Source of the DNA: Aurantimonas sp036549475
Lineage (GTDB): Bacteria; Pseudomonadota; Alphaproteobacteria; Rhizobiales; Rhizobiaceae
DNA: 64,000 nt
Direction of reading: 5' to 3'
Assembly (NCBI RefSeq): GCF_036549475.1
Contig: NZ_JAZHLI010000018.1
Span: 18,597-82,596, forward strand
Both the position numbers and the translations under genes were made by a program. Position 1 is the first letter of the stretch. Each line of letters begins with the position of its first letter. Positions 1 to 9,369 of the stretch are shown here, piece by piece. Below the pieces are notes generated by a model that was not told the DNA's origin, did not search any database, and saw nothing but the letters and a program-made list of their open reading frames with translations.

Positions 1-2375
1 TGCCGGCCCGCGACCGCTTCCTCCTCGACATCGCCACGCGGATCGTGCCCGAGGACAATACCAAGCTGATGGGCCTTTATCGCTCCAACGGCATCTGGTG
101 CACCCAGTGCGAGGCCGAGGGCTTCCGCCGCATCACCTATTTCCTCGATCGTCCCGACGTGCTGGCGCCCTACAAGGTCCGCATCGAGGCCGACAAGGCG
201 GCAGCCCCGGTGCTCCTGTCCAACGGCAACCCGGCCGAGAGCGGCGACCTGCCCGACGGCCGTCACTTCGCCGTCTGGGACGACCCGTTCAACAAACCGG
301 CCTATCTCTTCGCCCTGGTCGCCGGCGATCTCGATTCCATCCGCGAGCCCTTCACCACGGCCAGCGGCCGGCAGGTGGATCTCGTCGTCCATACCGAGAA
401 GGGCCGGGCCGGACAGGCCGGCTACGCCATGGACGCGCTGCGGCGCTCGATGGTCTGGGACGAGCGCCGCTTCGGCCGCGAATACGACCTCGACGTCTTC
501 AACATCGTCGCCATCGCCGACTTCAACATGGGCGCGATGGAGAACAAGGGCCTCAACGTCTTCAACCACAAATACGTGCTGCTCGACCCGCAGACGGCGA
601 CGGATGGCGACTATGCCGGCGTCGAGACGGTGATCGCCCACGAATATTTCCACAACTGGACCGGCAACCGCATCACCTGCCGCGACTGGTTCCAGCTCTG
701 CCTGAAGGAGGGCCTGACGGTCTATCGCGACCAGGAGTTCAGCGCCGACGAGCGCTCCGCCACGGTCCAGCGCATCGGCGAGGTCCGCAAGCTGAAGGCC
801 CACCAGTTTCCCGAGGATCAGGGTCCGCTGCAGCATCCGGTCCGGCCGACCGAATACCGCGAGATCAACAATTTCTACACGGCGACCGTCTACGACAAGG
901 GCGCCGAGATCGTCCGGATGATCGCCACCATCCTCGGCCAGGACGGCTTTCGCCAGGGAATGGACCTCTATTTCGAGCGCCATGACGGCGATGCGGCGAC
1001 GATCGAGGATTTCCTCGCCTGCTTCGAGGCGGCCACCCGCGCCGAGCTCTCGCATCTGGCGGTCTGGTACAATCAGGCCGGCACGCCGACCCTGTCGGTC
1101 CGCGAGGAGTACGACGCGGCGGCCGACCGGCTGACCGTGACGCTCCGCCAGTCGCTGGCCAGGGGCGCCGCCGGTACCCGCACCGATCCCGTCCACATCC
1201 CGGTCCGCTTCGGCCTCGTCGGCTCCAACGGCCAGGACAAGGAGGCCACGCCCACCCACGGCGCCGATGTCGAGGGCGACGTCATCCATCTCACCGAGGC
1301 CGAGGAGGTCCTGGTCTTCGAGAATCTCGGCGAGAAACCCTATCTCTCCGTTCTGAGGGATTTTTCGGCGCCGGTGAATCTCGACTTCCCCCAGAGCGAG
1401 GCCGACCGGCTGGCGCTGGCACGGCTCGATCCGAACCTGTTCAACCGCTGGAGCGCCCTCAACGACCTGACGGGCGAGGCGCTGCTGCGCGCCTGCCGCG
1501 AAGGTGGCGCCACGGCCGCGGCCCCGCTGCCCCCGGAGATCGTGGACGCGGTTCTCGCCACCGCCGCCGACGCCGCTCTGGAGCCCGCCTTCCGAGCCCA
1601 GGCCCTGGCCCTGCCCGCCGAACCGGACATCGCGCGCATGCTCGGCCGCGACGTCGACCCGCAGATCGTCCACGAGGTGGTGCAGGCCGCCCGCAAGGCG
1701 ATCGGCACCAGGGGCGTGCAGGTCTTCGAGCGTCTGGCCGCCGAGATGGCGACGCCAAAGGCGTTCTCACCGGACGCCGAGAGCGCCGGCCGACGGTCCC
1801 TTGCCAATGCGGCGCTCGCCTATCTGACGGCCGCGACGGGCGATCCGGCCGCAGCCGAGGCACAATATGCCAGTGCCTCGAACATGACCGACCGCCTCGC
1901 CGCGCTTGCTATTCTGGTCCATCGCTTCCCGGACGCGCCCGCCTCGCAGGAAGCGCTGGCGGATTTCTACCAGCGCTTCGAGACCGACGAACTGGTGCTC
2001 GACAAATGGTTCGCCCTTCAGGCGACGATCCCGCGCGTCGAGGCGTTGGACACGGCGATCACCCTCACCGGCCATCCGAAGTTCTCGCTGCGCAATCCCA
2101 ACCGCGTGCGGGCCGTCCTCGGCACCTTCGCGGCGGCAAACCAGCTCGCCTTCCACCGGCAGGACGGGGCGGGCTACCGCTGGATCGCCGGGAAGCTGGT
2201 CGAGCTCGACCGCCTGAACCCCCAGATCGCGGCCCGGATTGCCACCGCTTTCCGGTCCTGGCGCAGCTTCGACGAGGCCCGCCGCGACCAGGCCGAGACG
2301 ACCCTGCGTCAACTGGTTGAGACTCAAGGCCTTTCGACAGATCTTCGCGATATCTTGGGGAGGTCTTTGAAATGA
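1..2375 (+). CDS. pepN: Aminopeptidase N (M1 family), 5' end missing
   Basis: Zinc-dependent M1 aminopeptidase that removes N-terminal residues from peptides in the cytoplasm. The frame is already open at position 3, where the residues read like the interior of the PepN N-terminal domain, so the true start lies upstream of the window. The exopeptidase GAMEN motif is encoded at 531-545 and the zinc site HEYFH followed by NWTGNR at 639 onward. The C-terminal helical domain of the E. coli-type PepN family follows to the stop at 2373. About 790 residues are visible, against roughly 880 for the full family, so about 90 residues are outside. It is followed by a regulatory intergenic region and the PleC-like kinase on the same strand. 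An internal GTG at 45 is not the start. Confidence 0.95.
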   Translation, partial: PARDRFLLDIATRIVPEDNTKLMGLYRSNGIWCTQCEAEGFRRITYFLDRPDVLAPYKVRIEADKAAAPVLLSNGNPAESGDLPDGRHFAVWDDPFNKPAYLFALVAGDLDSIREPFTTASGRQVDLVVHTEKGRAGQAGYAMDALRRSMVWDERRFGREYDLDVFNIVAIADFNMGAMENKGLNVFNHKYVLLDPQTATDGDYAGVETVIAHEYFHNWTGNRITCRDWFQLCLKEGLTVYRDQEFSADERSATVQRIGEVRKLKAHQFPEDQGPLQHPVRPTEYREINNFYTATVYDKGAEIVRMIATILGQDGFRQGMDLYFERHDGDAATIEDFLACFEAATRAELSHLAVWYNQAGTPTLSVREEYDAAADRLTVTLRQSLARGAAGTRTDPVHIPVRFGLVGSNGQDKEATPTHGADVEGDVIHLTEAEEVLVFENLGEKPYLSVLRDFSAPVNLDFPQSEADRLALARLDPNLFNRWSALNDLTGEALLRACREGGATAAAPLPPEIVDAVLATAADAALEPAFRAQALALPAEPDIARMLGRDVDPQIVHEVVQAARKAIGTRGVQVFERLAAEMATPKAFSPDAESAGRRSLANAALAYLTAATGDPAAAEAQYASASNMTDRLAALAILVHRFPDAPASQEALADFYQRFETDELVLDKWFALQATIPRVEALDTAITLTGHPKFSLRNPNRVRAVLGTFAAANQLAFHRQDGAGYRWIAGKLVELDRLNPQIAARIATAFRSWRSFDEARRDQAETTLRQLVETQGLSTDLRDILGRSLK

Positions 2376-2458
2376 CTCGTCAATTCGTTGACTCCCTGAT
2401 TTTGCCGCAATTGCGCGCTGGACAAGGTGATTCGCTTTTGCTCAATTGGTAATGATTC
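2374..2458. promoter_or_regulatory. Cluster of four GANTC (CcrM-type) methylation sites
   Basis: GACTC at 2374-2378 and 2390-2394 and GATTC at 2429-2433 and 2454-2458 fall within 85 nt between the pepN stop and the next gene; a fifth is at 2553. GANTC is the target of the alphaproteobacterial cell-cycle methylase CcrM, and clusters upstream of cell-cycle genes can make transcription depend on methylation state. Here the cluster lies in the promoter region of a PleC-like kinase. That it works as a methylation switch is inference. Confidence 0.4.
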
Positions 2459-2480
2459 GGATCGGCGGCGTTTCGGATCG

Positions 2481-2495
2481 TTAAGATGCGGTTAC
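2481..2495 (+). promoter_or_regulatory. CtrA-like half-site pair upstream of the PleC-like kinase
   Basis: TTAA at 2481-2484, seven bases, then TTAC at 2492-2495 matches the TTAA-N7-TTAA CtrA consensus with one mismatch. It lies 12 nt before the ATG at 2507, and would overlap the alternative ATG at 2486, which is one reason to prefer the later start. CtrA control is a prediction from the motif and the gene context. Confidence 0.35.
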
Positions 2496-2506
2496 GAGGG
2501 GTGAGC

Positions 2507-4858
2507 ATGCGAGCGGACGCGTCCAACGCGCCGGCAGGCGGACTATTGTCTCGATTCGAGACCCTGCTGAATGCGCGAACCGAAATCGCAGGACATGCCA
2601 AGATGCTGGCGGCTCCGGCCTATCAGCAGCTTCTGCGGTCCGAGAAAATCCTCCGCCGCTCGATCCCCGTCCTGATCGTCTCCTTCCTGGCCCTGGCCGC
2701 GATCATCCGCCTTGCGACCCTGGTCGAGGAACGGATGACGCTGGAGGAATCGGCGGTCCGCGACCTGACCATCGCCACCGCCCTGATGCGCGCCGAGAGC
2801 TACGTCGCCGAGGCCAGTGGCGACGGTGTCTCGCTCGCCGAGGACCTCCTGGCCAGCGCCCTGCCCGACGAACTCCTGCGCCACGGCCGCTTCGCCGTGG
2901 TCAGCGACACTGACGGGATGATCGTCGCCGCCATGCCCGGCTACGAGAACCTCGTCGGCGCCGATCTCAAGCGCCTGATCGGAGAGCATCAGGAACTCCT
3001 GATGTTCGGCGAGCGGGCCGGCGTACAGGACACGCGCTTCGGCACCGAACCGGCCCTGGTCGCCAGTGCCCGCCTCGCCGACAATCAGGGCATCCTGACC
3101 TTCGTCCAGCGCGAGAGCGACCTGTTGTCCGAATGGCGGCATTCTGTCTCGGTGAACGTCACCCTCTTCGCGCTGACCTCGACCATCATGCTGGTCGTCC
3201 TCTACGCCTATTTCCGCCAGGCGACGCGGGCGCAGGACGCCGACGCGCTGTATCTGGAGACCCATCAGCGGGTCGACACCGCCCTGTCGCGGGGCCATTG
3301 CGGCCTGTGGGACTGGGACATCGCCCGCGGCCGCATGTACTGGTCGCGCTCGATGTACGAGATCCTCGACCTCTGCCCCAAGGACAGCGTCCTGGCCTTC
3401 GGCGACATCGCGCCGCTGCTGCATCCCGACGATGGCAGCCTGTTCGAGGTCGCCCGCCAGGTCGCCGCCGGCAAGATCACCAGCCTCGACCGCGTCTTCC
3501 GCATGCGCCATCGCAGCGGCAGCTATGTCTGGCTGCGCGCCCGCGCCGAGGTGTCTCGCACCGCCGAGAACGAGGTCCACCTGATCGGCATCGCCGTCGA
3601 CGTCTCCGATCAGCAGGAACTGGCCCGGCGCACCGACGAGGCCAACACCCAGCTCAACAACGCCATCGAGAACATCTCCGAGACCTTCGTCCTGTGCGAC
3701 AGCCAGGACCGTCTGGTGCTCTGCAACTCGAAATACCGCGAGACCTTCGGCCTGAGCGAGGCCGACGTCGCCCGCGGCACGCCGCTGGCCACCGTCATGG
3801 CCAAGGCCCGCAAGCCGATCGACAGCCATGCCGTGACCAGCCCGACCTTCGCCAGCGGCGAGCGGGCATCCGAGGCGCTGCTGCCCGACGGCCGCTGGCT
3901 GCTCCTGTCGGAGCGCCGCACCGGCGACGAGGGCTTCGTCTCGATCGGCACGGACGTGACCCAGCTCAAGCTGCATCAGGCGCGCCTGTCGGATTCCGAG
4001 CGCCGGCTGATGGCGGTCATCGACGATCTGTCGATCGCCCGGCGCGACGCCGAGCGCAAGGCGGTGCAGCTCACCGACCTGAACAAGAACTATGCCGTCG
4101 AGAAGGAACGCGCCGAGACCGCCTCGAGCGCCAAGACCACCTTCCTCGCCAACATGTCCCACGAACTGCGCACGCCCCTCAACGCCATCCTCGGCTTCTC
4201 CGAGATCATGCGCCAGGGCACCTTCGGCCCGATCGGCTGCCCGAAATACGGTGAATATGCCGAGGACATCCACCAGAGCGGCCATTACCTTCTCAAACTG
4301 ATCAACGACATCCTCGACATGGCCAAGATCGAGGCCGGGCGTCTGGTCCTCAACCCCGAGACCATCAACCTCAGCGAGATCGCCACGGAGACCGGCAAGA
4401 TCATCGAGGTGCAGGCCGACCAGAAGGCGATCCGCCTCGACACCGTAGTCCCGGAGCGCATGGAACTGACGGTGGATCGCCGGGCGACCAAGCAGATCGT
4501 GCTCAACCTGCTCTCCAACGCGGTGAAGTTCACCGACTCCGGCGGGACCGTGCGGATGAAGCTGCGCACGGTCGGCGACCATGCGCTGATCACCATCGCC
4601 GACAACGGCATGGGCATCCCCCGCTCCGCCCTGAAGAGCCTCGGCAAGCCCTTCGAGCAGATCGAGAACGAGCTGACACGCACCAACAAGGGCACCGGCC
4701 TCGGCCTCGCCATCGCCCGCTCGCTGGTCGCCCTCCAGGGCGGACGCATGCGGATCAGTTCGCAGGTCGGCCAGGGCACCATCGTCGCGATCCGACTACC
4801 GCTCGTACCCGACCCGGCACACGCGAACGCCCTGCACCAGGCAGCGGCCGTCGCCTGA
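2507..4858 (+). CDS. pleC: PleC-like membrane PAS sensor histidine kinase
   Basis: Inner-membrane sensor kinase/phosphatase of the PleC/DivJ/PdhS type, whose usual target is the cell-cycle regulator DivK. The 783-residue protein has a first membrane segment near residues 50-70, a periplasmic domain of about 140 residues, a second membrane segment near 220-240, two PAS-type domains, a linker coiled coil, a HisKA domain with the SHELRTPLNAILGFSEIM phosphoacceptor box near 545-560, and a HATPase_c domain with N, G1 and G2 boxes. The ATG at 2507 is preceded by GAGGGG at good spacing; an in-frame ATG at 2486 has no comparable ribosome site. The PleC assignment rests on the kinase box and on its place between pepN and glnE beside the degP/cyc genes, an order I recall from Sinorhizobium. 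Orthology needs a tree. Confidence 0.8.
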   Translation: MRADASNAPAGGLLSRFETLLNARTEIAGHAKMLAAPAYQQLLRSEKILRRSIPVLIVSFLALAAIIRLATLVEERMTLEESAVRDLTIATALMRAESYVAEASGDGVSLAEDLLASALPDELLRHGRFAVVSDTDGMIVAAMPGYENLVGADLKRLIGEHQELLMFGERAGVQDTRFGTEPALVASARLADNQGILTFVQRESDLLSEWRHSVSVNVTLFALTSTIMLVVLYAYFRQATRAQDADALYLETHQRVDTALSRGHCGLWDWDIARGRMYWSRSMYEILDLCPKDSVLAFGDIAPLLHPDDGSLFEVARQVAAGKITSLDRVFRMRHRSGSYVWLRARAEVSRTAENEVHLIGIAVDVSDQQELARRTDEANTQLNNAIENISETFVLCDSQDRLVLCNSKYRETFGLSEADVARGTPLATVMAKARKPIDSHAVTSPTFASGERASEALLPDGRWLLLSERRTGDEGFVSIGTDVTQLKLHQARLSDSERRLMAVIDDLSIARRDAERKAVQLTDLNKNYAVEKERAETASSAKTTFLANMSHELRTPLNAILGFSEIMRQGTFGPIGCPKYGEYAEDIHQSGHYLLKLINDILDMAKIEAGRLVLNPETINLSEIATETGKIIEVQADQKAIRLDTVVPERMELTVDRRATKQIVLNLLSNAVKFTDSGGTVRMKLRTVGDHALITIADNGMGIPRSALKSLGKPFEQIENELTRTNKGTGLGLAIARSLVALQGGRMRISSQVGQGTIVAIRLPLVPDPAHANALHQAAAVA

Positions 4859-4943
4859 CGTCGTGCAAGGCAACGTCCTCGGGTGTCGCCCGCCTGGAAT
4901 GCGCGCCGCGCCTCTCCTCCAGCCCGCCTTGGCGCCCGGCGCG

Positions 4944-7900
4944 CTATCCGGCCCGGGTCTTCGGATCCGCAGATGCCGCGTCCGTGTCGCCTGATGGCGG
5001 CAGCAGCGCGTTGAAGGCAAGCCGGACGCGCGCGGCAGTCTCGGCCAGGAGCGGCGCCACCGCGTCCGCTGCATCCAGATCGAGGGCCCGCGTCAGCCGG
5101 TCCGCGAGGCCCGGCGGCAGATCCTCGATGCGTTCCACCCCGCTCGGACCGAGCCGCAGGATCTGGATCACCGACGTATAGGTCCGCATCGCGCCGGGAA
5201 GGTCGATCGGCGCCCCCTCGGCATCGGTCGCGGCCAGGTCGGCGGCATCCAGCACCGTGACGGTCGGGCTGCCGAGGAGGACCGGATCGGCGCGGCCGGT
5301 CAGCAGCGCCCATTGGGCCAAGAACTCCAGGTCGATCAGCCCGCCGGGCACGAGCTTCAGGTCCAGCGGCCCCTTCGGCGGCTTCTCGCGATCGAGGCGT
5401 GCGCGCATGTCGGCCACGTCGCGGCTGGTGGTCGCCTCGTCCCGCGCCTCGCCCAGCACGTCGCAGATGGTCTGCGCGATCTCGCCGCGGAAATCCGCGT
5501 CGCCGGCGATCGGCCGGGAGCGGGTCAGTGCCATGCGCTCCCATGTCCAGGCATCCGTCGCCTGGTAGCGCCGGAACGAGTCGATGCGGGTGGCCAGCGG
5601 CCCCATGTTGCCCGATGGTCGCAGGCGGAAATCCACCTCGTAGAGGATGCCCTCGCGCATCTGCACGGTCAGCGCTGCGATCAGCCGCTGGGTGAGACGG
5701 GCAAAGTAAAGCCCGGTCGTAAGCGGCTTCTCGCCATCCGATTCCTCCACCGCGTCGGCATGGTCGTAGAGGAGGATGAGGTCGACGTCGGAGCCGGCCG
5801 TCAGCTCGCGACTGCCCAGCCGTCCCATGCCCAGCAGCGCCAGCCGCGCGCCGGCGACGCGGCCATGCCTCTCGGCGAAGGCATCGCCGACGGCTTTCAG
5901 CGTCGCGTCGAGCACGACATCGGCGATGCTGGAGAAGGCCGGCCCCGCCTCGGCCACGTCGACGACGCCGCTGAGCAGCCGCGCGCCAACGAGAAAGCGC
6001 TGTTCGGAGGCGAAGATGCGCAGCCGCGCCAGGATGTCCTCGTAGCCGTTCGCCTCCGACAGGAAGGTCGTTAGCCGCTCTGCCATTAGCTCGCTGTCGG
6101 GCACCTCGTCGAAGAAGGCCGGGTCGAGCAGCGCGTCGAAGACGTGCGGGCGGGCCGCGATCGTCTCGCGCAGCGCCGGCGCCGAGGTAATGATCAGCGC
6201 CAGAAGGTCGAGGATGCGGGGATTGGAGGCGATCAGCGAGAAGAACTGGATGCCTGCCGGCAGCCCCGCCAGGAAGGTGTCGAAGGCCGCGATCGCCCCG
6301 TCGGGATCCTTGGCGTTGGAAAAGGCCGCCAGCAGCATGGGCAGGCCCGAGGCGAGGCGTTCGCGCGCCGTCTCCGAGCGGGTCGAACGGTAGCGCCCGA
6401 ACCCCCAGCCGCGCACGATGCGCGCGACGTCCTCGGGCCGGGAAAAGCCCAGCTCCGTCAGCCGGGCCAGCGCCTCGGGATCGTCCTCGCTAGACAGGAG
6501 CCGCTTGGACACAGCGTCCTCGCCGTCCCCGGCGTCGCGTTCGCGGCCGTCATTGAACAGGCTCGAATAATGCCGGTCGACCCGGCGCAGATGCGACAGA
6601 AGCGCCTCGGCGAAGGCCTCGCGGCTCTCGAAGCCGGCCAGTCGCGCGATCCTCTCCAGCCCCTCCTCGTCCTCCGGCAGGGTATGGGTCTGCTCGTCCG
6701 CCACCATCTGGATGCAGTGCTCGATGCGCCGCAGGAACCAGTAATCCTGAAGGAGGTCGCGCGCCGTGTCGGCGGTGATCCAGCTGCCCTCGGCGAGTCC
6801 CTGCAGCGCCTCGTCGGTGCGCCGGCTGCGCAATTGCGGCGCCCGGCCGCCGGCGATGAGCTGCTGGGCCTGGACAAAGAACTCGACCTCGCGAATGCCG
6901 CCGCGGCCCAGCTTGACGTTGTGGCCGCCCACCGCGATGTCGTCGAATCCGCGATGGCGGTCGATCCGGGTCTTCATCGCCTGGATGTCGGCGATCGCCG
7001 CGAAGTCGAGATATTTGCGCCAGACGAAGGGCGTCAGCTCCTGCAGGAACGCTTCGCCCGCTTCCCGGTCCCCGGCGACGGTGCGCGCCTTGATCATCGC
7101 GGCGCGTTCCCAGTTGCGCCCGCTTCCCTCGTAATAGCTCATCGCCGCGTCGGTGGAGATCGCCAGCGGCATGGCGCCCGGATCCGGGCGCAGCCTGAGA
7201 TCTGTGCGGAAGACGTAGCCGTCGGCGGTGCGCTCGCCGACGATTCGCACCAGCCGCCGCACCAGGCGCGAGAAGGTGTCGACGGCTTCCGTCGGATCGG
7301 CGGCGACCGACTGCTCGGGATCGAAGAAGACGATGAGATCGACGTCGCTGGAATAGTTCAGCTCGTGCGCGCCGAGCTTGCCCATGCCGAGGACGAACAG
7401 GCCGCAGCCCGTCTCCGGGTCGGCCGGGTCGGGCAGGACGATCTTGCCGCTGCCGTGAGCAGACAGCAGGCAGAAGCGCAGCGCCGTCCCGATCGCCGCC
7501 TCCGCGAGGCTGGACAGGTCGGCGGTCGTCTCCGCCACGCTGGCCGCGCCGAACAGGTCGCGCAGCGCGATCAGCAGCGAGACCTCGCGCTTGATCAGGC
7601 GGATCGCGCTCATCAGCGCCGTCTCGCCCTGATCCTCCAGCTCCATCTCGCGCAGTTCGACGATCCGGGCCGCGATCCGCTCGCGCGCGGGCTGGTCGGA
7701 CAGCGCGTCCAGCCATTCGGGATGCTGGAGCATCTGCGTGTTGAGATAGCTGGACAGGTCGAGCAGCGCGCCGAGCCGCGCGACATCGGGGCCGCCGCCT
7801 GCCAGGAATCCGCCCAGGCGCGTCAGCTCCTGCCCTGCCGCCGCCTTGGCCAGATCGGCAAGCCAGGCCTCGGCCTTGCCGGGATCGAGCGGCGACGGCG

Positions 7901-7961
7901 CGATGTCGCCGCCTATGCCGAGATCGGTCTCATGGTCTTGGGCCGTGTCCTGCTTCGCCAT
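4944..7961 (-). CDS. glnE: Bifunctional glutamine synthetase adenylyltransferase/deadenylase
   Basis: GlnE adds and removes AMP on glutamine synthetase under control of PII proteins, so it tunes nitrogen assimilation. The 1005-residue product has two nucleotidyltransferase domains: an N-terminal one with SSDVDLIVFF (deadenylation) and a C-terminal one with GSDVDLILLYDHA (adenylylation), plus the helical regulatory segments of the family. Length is normal for alphaproteobacteria. The reading frame stays open another 294 nt upstream, but that part overlaps the kinase gene in another frame and has no GlnE homology, so the ATG at 7961 is chosen. The start overlaps the 3' end of the upstream kinase gene by 32 nt, which suggests translational coupling. 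Confidence 0.95.
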   Translation of the reverse strand: MAKQDTAQDHETDLGIGGDIAPSPLDPGKAEAWLADLAKAAAGQELTRLGGFLAGGGPDVARLGALLDLSSYLNTQMLQHPEWLDALSDQPARERIAARIVELREMELEDQGETALMSAIRLIKREVSLLIALRDLFGAASVAETTADLSSLAEAAIGTALRFCLLSAHGSGKIVLPDPADPETGCGLFVLGMGKLGAHELNYSSDVDLIVFFDPEQSVAADPTEAVDTFSRLVRRLVRIVGERTADGYVFRTDLRLRPDPGAMPLAISTDAAMSYYEGSGRNWERAAMIKARTVAGDREAGEAFLQELTPFVWRKYLDFAAIADIQAMKTRIDRHRGFDDIAVGGHNVKLGRGGIREVEFFVQAQQLIAGGRAPQLRSRRTDEALQGLAEGSWITADTARDLLQDYWFLRRIEHCIQMVADEQTHTLPEDEEGLERIARLAGFESREAFAEALLSHLRRVDRHYSSLFNDGRERDAGDGEDAVSKRLLSSEDDPEALARLTELGFSRPEDVARIVRGWGFGRYRSTRSETARERLASGLPMLLAAFSNAKDPDGAIAAFDTFLAGLPAGIQFFSLIASNPRILDLLALIITSAPALRETIAARPHVFDALLDPAFFDEVPDSELMAERLTTFLSEANGYEDILARLRIFASEQRFLVGARLLSGVVDVAEAGPAFSSIADVVLDATLKAVGDAFAERHGRVAGARLALLGMGRLGSRELTAGSDVDLILLYDHADAVEESDGEKPLTTGLYFARLTQRLIAALTVQMREGILYEVDFRLRPSGNMGPLATRIDSFRRYQATDAWTWERMALTRSRPIAGDADFRGEIAQTICDVLGEARDEATTSRDVADMRARLDREKPPKGPLDLKLVPGGLIDLEFLAQWALLTGRADPVLLGSPTVTVLDAADLAATDAEGAPIDLPGAMRTYTSVIQILRLGPSGVERIEDLPPGLADRLTRALDLDAADAVAPLLAETAARVRLAFNALLPPSGDTDAASADPKTRAG

Positions 7962-9363
7962 CGGCGATCGTCTTTCCATCCTGAGGAAACTCCAGGACCA
8001 CTCTAAGGCCCGGGCCGGCATCCTCAAGCACGAGGCGGCCGCCATGGACCCGCGCGATCGCCTGGACCAGCGACAGGCCGAGGCCCGAGCCGGGGCGGGA
8101 GCGGCTCTGGTCGAGGCGGTAGAAACGCTCCAGCACGCGGAGGCGCTTGTCGGCCGGCACGCCCGGCCCGTCATCGGATACCGACAGCCGGCAGACGCCA
8201 TCATGCAGGTCCAGGCCGACGGAGATCGTCGCCTCGCGGCCTGGCTCGACGCCATATTTGAGGGCGTTGTCGATCAGGTTCGACAGCGCCTGGGCGATCA
8301 GTTCGCGGCTCACCGAGGCCTCGACCGGCGGGCTCGGCGAAAAGACCAGTGCCGCGCCAACCTCCTCGGCGAGGGGCTCGTAGAGTTCGCACACATCGGC
8401 GACGATTTCGGCAACGTCGACCCGTGTCTTCAGCACCGGATGGGAGCCCGCCTCGACCCGCGAGATCATCAGCAGCGCGTCGAAGGTGCGGATCATCTGG
8501 TCCGCCTCGGCGATCATTCCCTCCAGCACGACGCGCGTGCCCGCTGCATCGACATCGGCGGACAAGGCCGCCTCGGCGCGGTTGCGCAGCCGCGTCAGCG
8601 GCGTCTTCAGATCATGGGCGATATTGTCCGAGACCTGCCGCAGCCCTTCCTGCAGGAGCGCGACGCGGGCCAGCAGCGTGTTGAGATTGTCCGACAGCCG
8701 GTCGAATTCGTCGCCGGTGCCGGTCACCGGCAGCCGCTCGGTCAGGTCGCCGGCGAGGATGCGCGCGCTGGCACCCGACATGCGGTCCAGGCGCTGCAGC
8801 GCCTGCCGCCCGACGAGGAACCAGGCGAACAGCGCCGCCCCGCCCATCAGGGCAAAGGCCAGGATCAGCGCACTGCGCACGATCTGGCGGAAGCGCTCCT
8901 GCTCGGTCTGGTCGCGGCCGACCAGGACGCGCATGCCATTGGGCATGCGGACGACCTGGGCGATCGCCAGATGATAGCGGTCGCCAGGATCGTCGGCGAA
9001 CCGTTCGTAGCCGAAGGGCTGTTCGGTGAAGCCGCCCTCGTCGAGAACCCCAGCCTGCAGGCTTTCCACGTTGCCGGCGAGTATCCGCCCCGTGGCGTCG
9101 GTGACGAGATAGAGCGAGGCGCCCGGCTGCCGCGCACGGCGGTCGATGGTGCGCACCAGCCCGGCGATTCCCGCGGCGTCGTAGATCTGCGCGATCTCGC
9201 CGATTTCCTCGTTGATCGCCGCCCGGCTCTGGTTCTGCAGGATGCTCGACGCGGTGGCGGTGACGTAGAAGACCAGAATCACCGCGGCGATCGAGAAGAG
9301 CAGGAAATACACCGCCGACAATCGGACGGCGGTCATGCGCATCAGGGCCTTCAACCGCTCCAT
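7930..9363 (-). CDS. HAMP-containing sensor histidine kinase
   Basis: Two-pass inner-membrane kinase of 477 residues. Membrane segments lie near residues 13-35 and 165-187 around a periplasmic sensor of about 130 residues, followed by a HAMP linker, a HisKA domain with NIAHDLKTPLTRLRNRAE (phosphoacceptor His) and a HATPase_c domain with DDGPGVP and GSGLGLSLV boxes. It lies six nt after the OmpR-type regulator gene and overlaps glnE, so regulator-kinase-glnE look co-transcribed. The signal is unknown; proximity to degP hints at envelope stress but that is inference. No specific symbol is assigned. Confidence 0.9.
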   Translation of the reverse strand: MERLKALMRMTAVRLSAVYFLLFSIAAVILVFYVTATASSILQNQSRAAINEEIGEIAQIYDAAGIAGLVRTIDRRARQPGASLYLVTDATGRILAGNVESLQAGVLDEGGFTEQPFGYERFADDPGDRYHLAIAQVVRMPNGMRVLVGRDQTEQERFRQIVRSALILAFALMGGAALFAWFLVGRQALQRLDRMSGASARILAGDLTERLPVTGTGDEFDRLSDNLNTLLARVALLQEGLRQVSDNIAHDLKTPLTRLRNRAEAALSADVDAAGTRVVLEGMIAEADQMIRTFDALLMISRVEAGSHPVLKTRVDVAEIVADVCELYEPLAEEVGAALVFSPSPPVEASVSRELIAQALSNLIDNALKYGVEPGREATISVGLDLHDGVCRLSVSDDGPGVPADKRLRVLERFYRLDQSRSRPGSGLGLSLVQAIARVHGGRLVLEDAGPGLRVVLEFPQDGKTIADGEAGHGPRP

Positions 9364-9369
9364 GGCGGC

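Noticed and set aside
2486..2506. Start of the PleC-like kinase at 2486
   Set aside because: No ribosome site there and it overlaps a CtrA-like box; ATG 2507 has GAGGGG at correct spacing.
7962..8255. N-terminal extension of GlnE into the kinase gene
   Set aside because: The extra residues are a shifted translation of the kinase ATPase domain; GlnE homology begins at the ATG at 7961.
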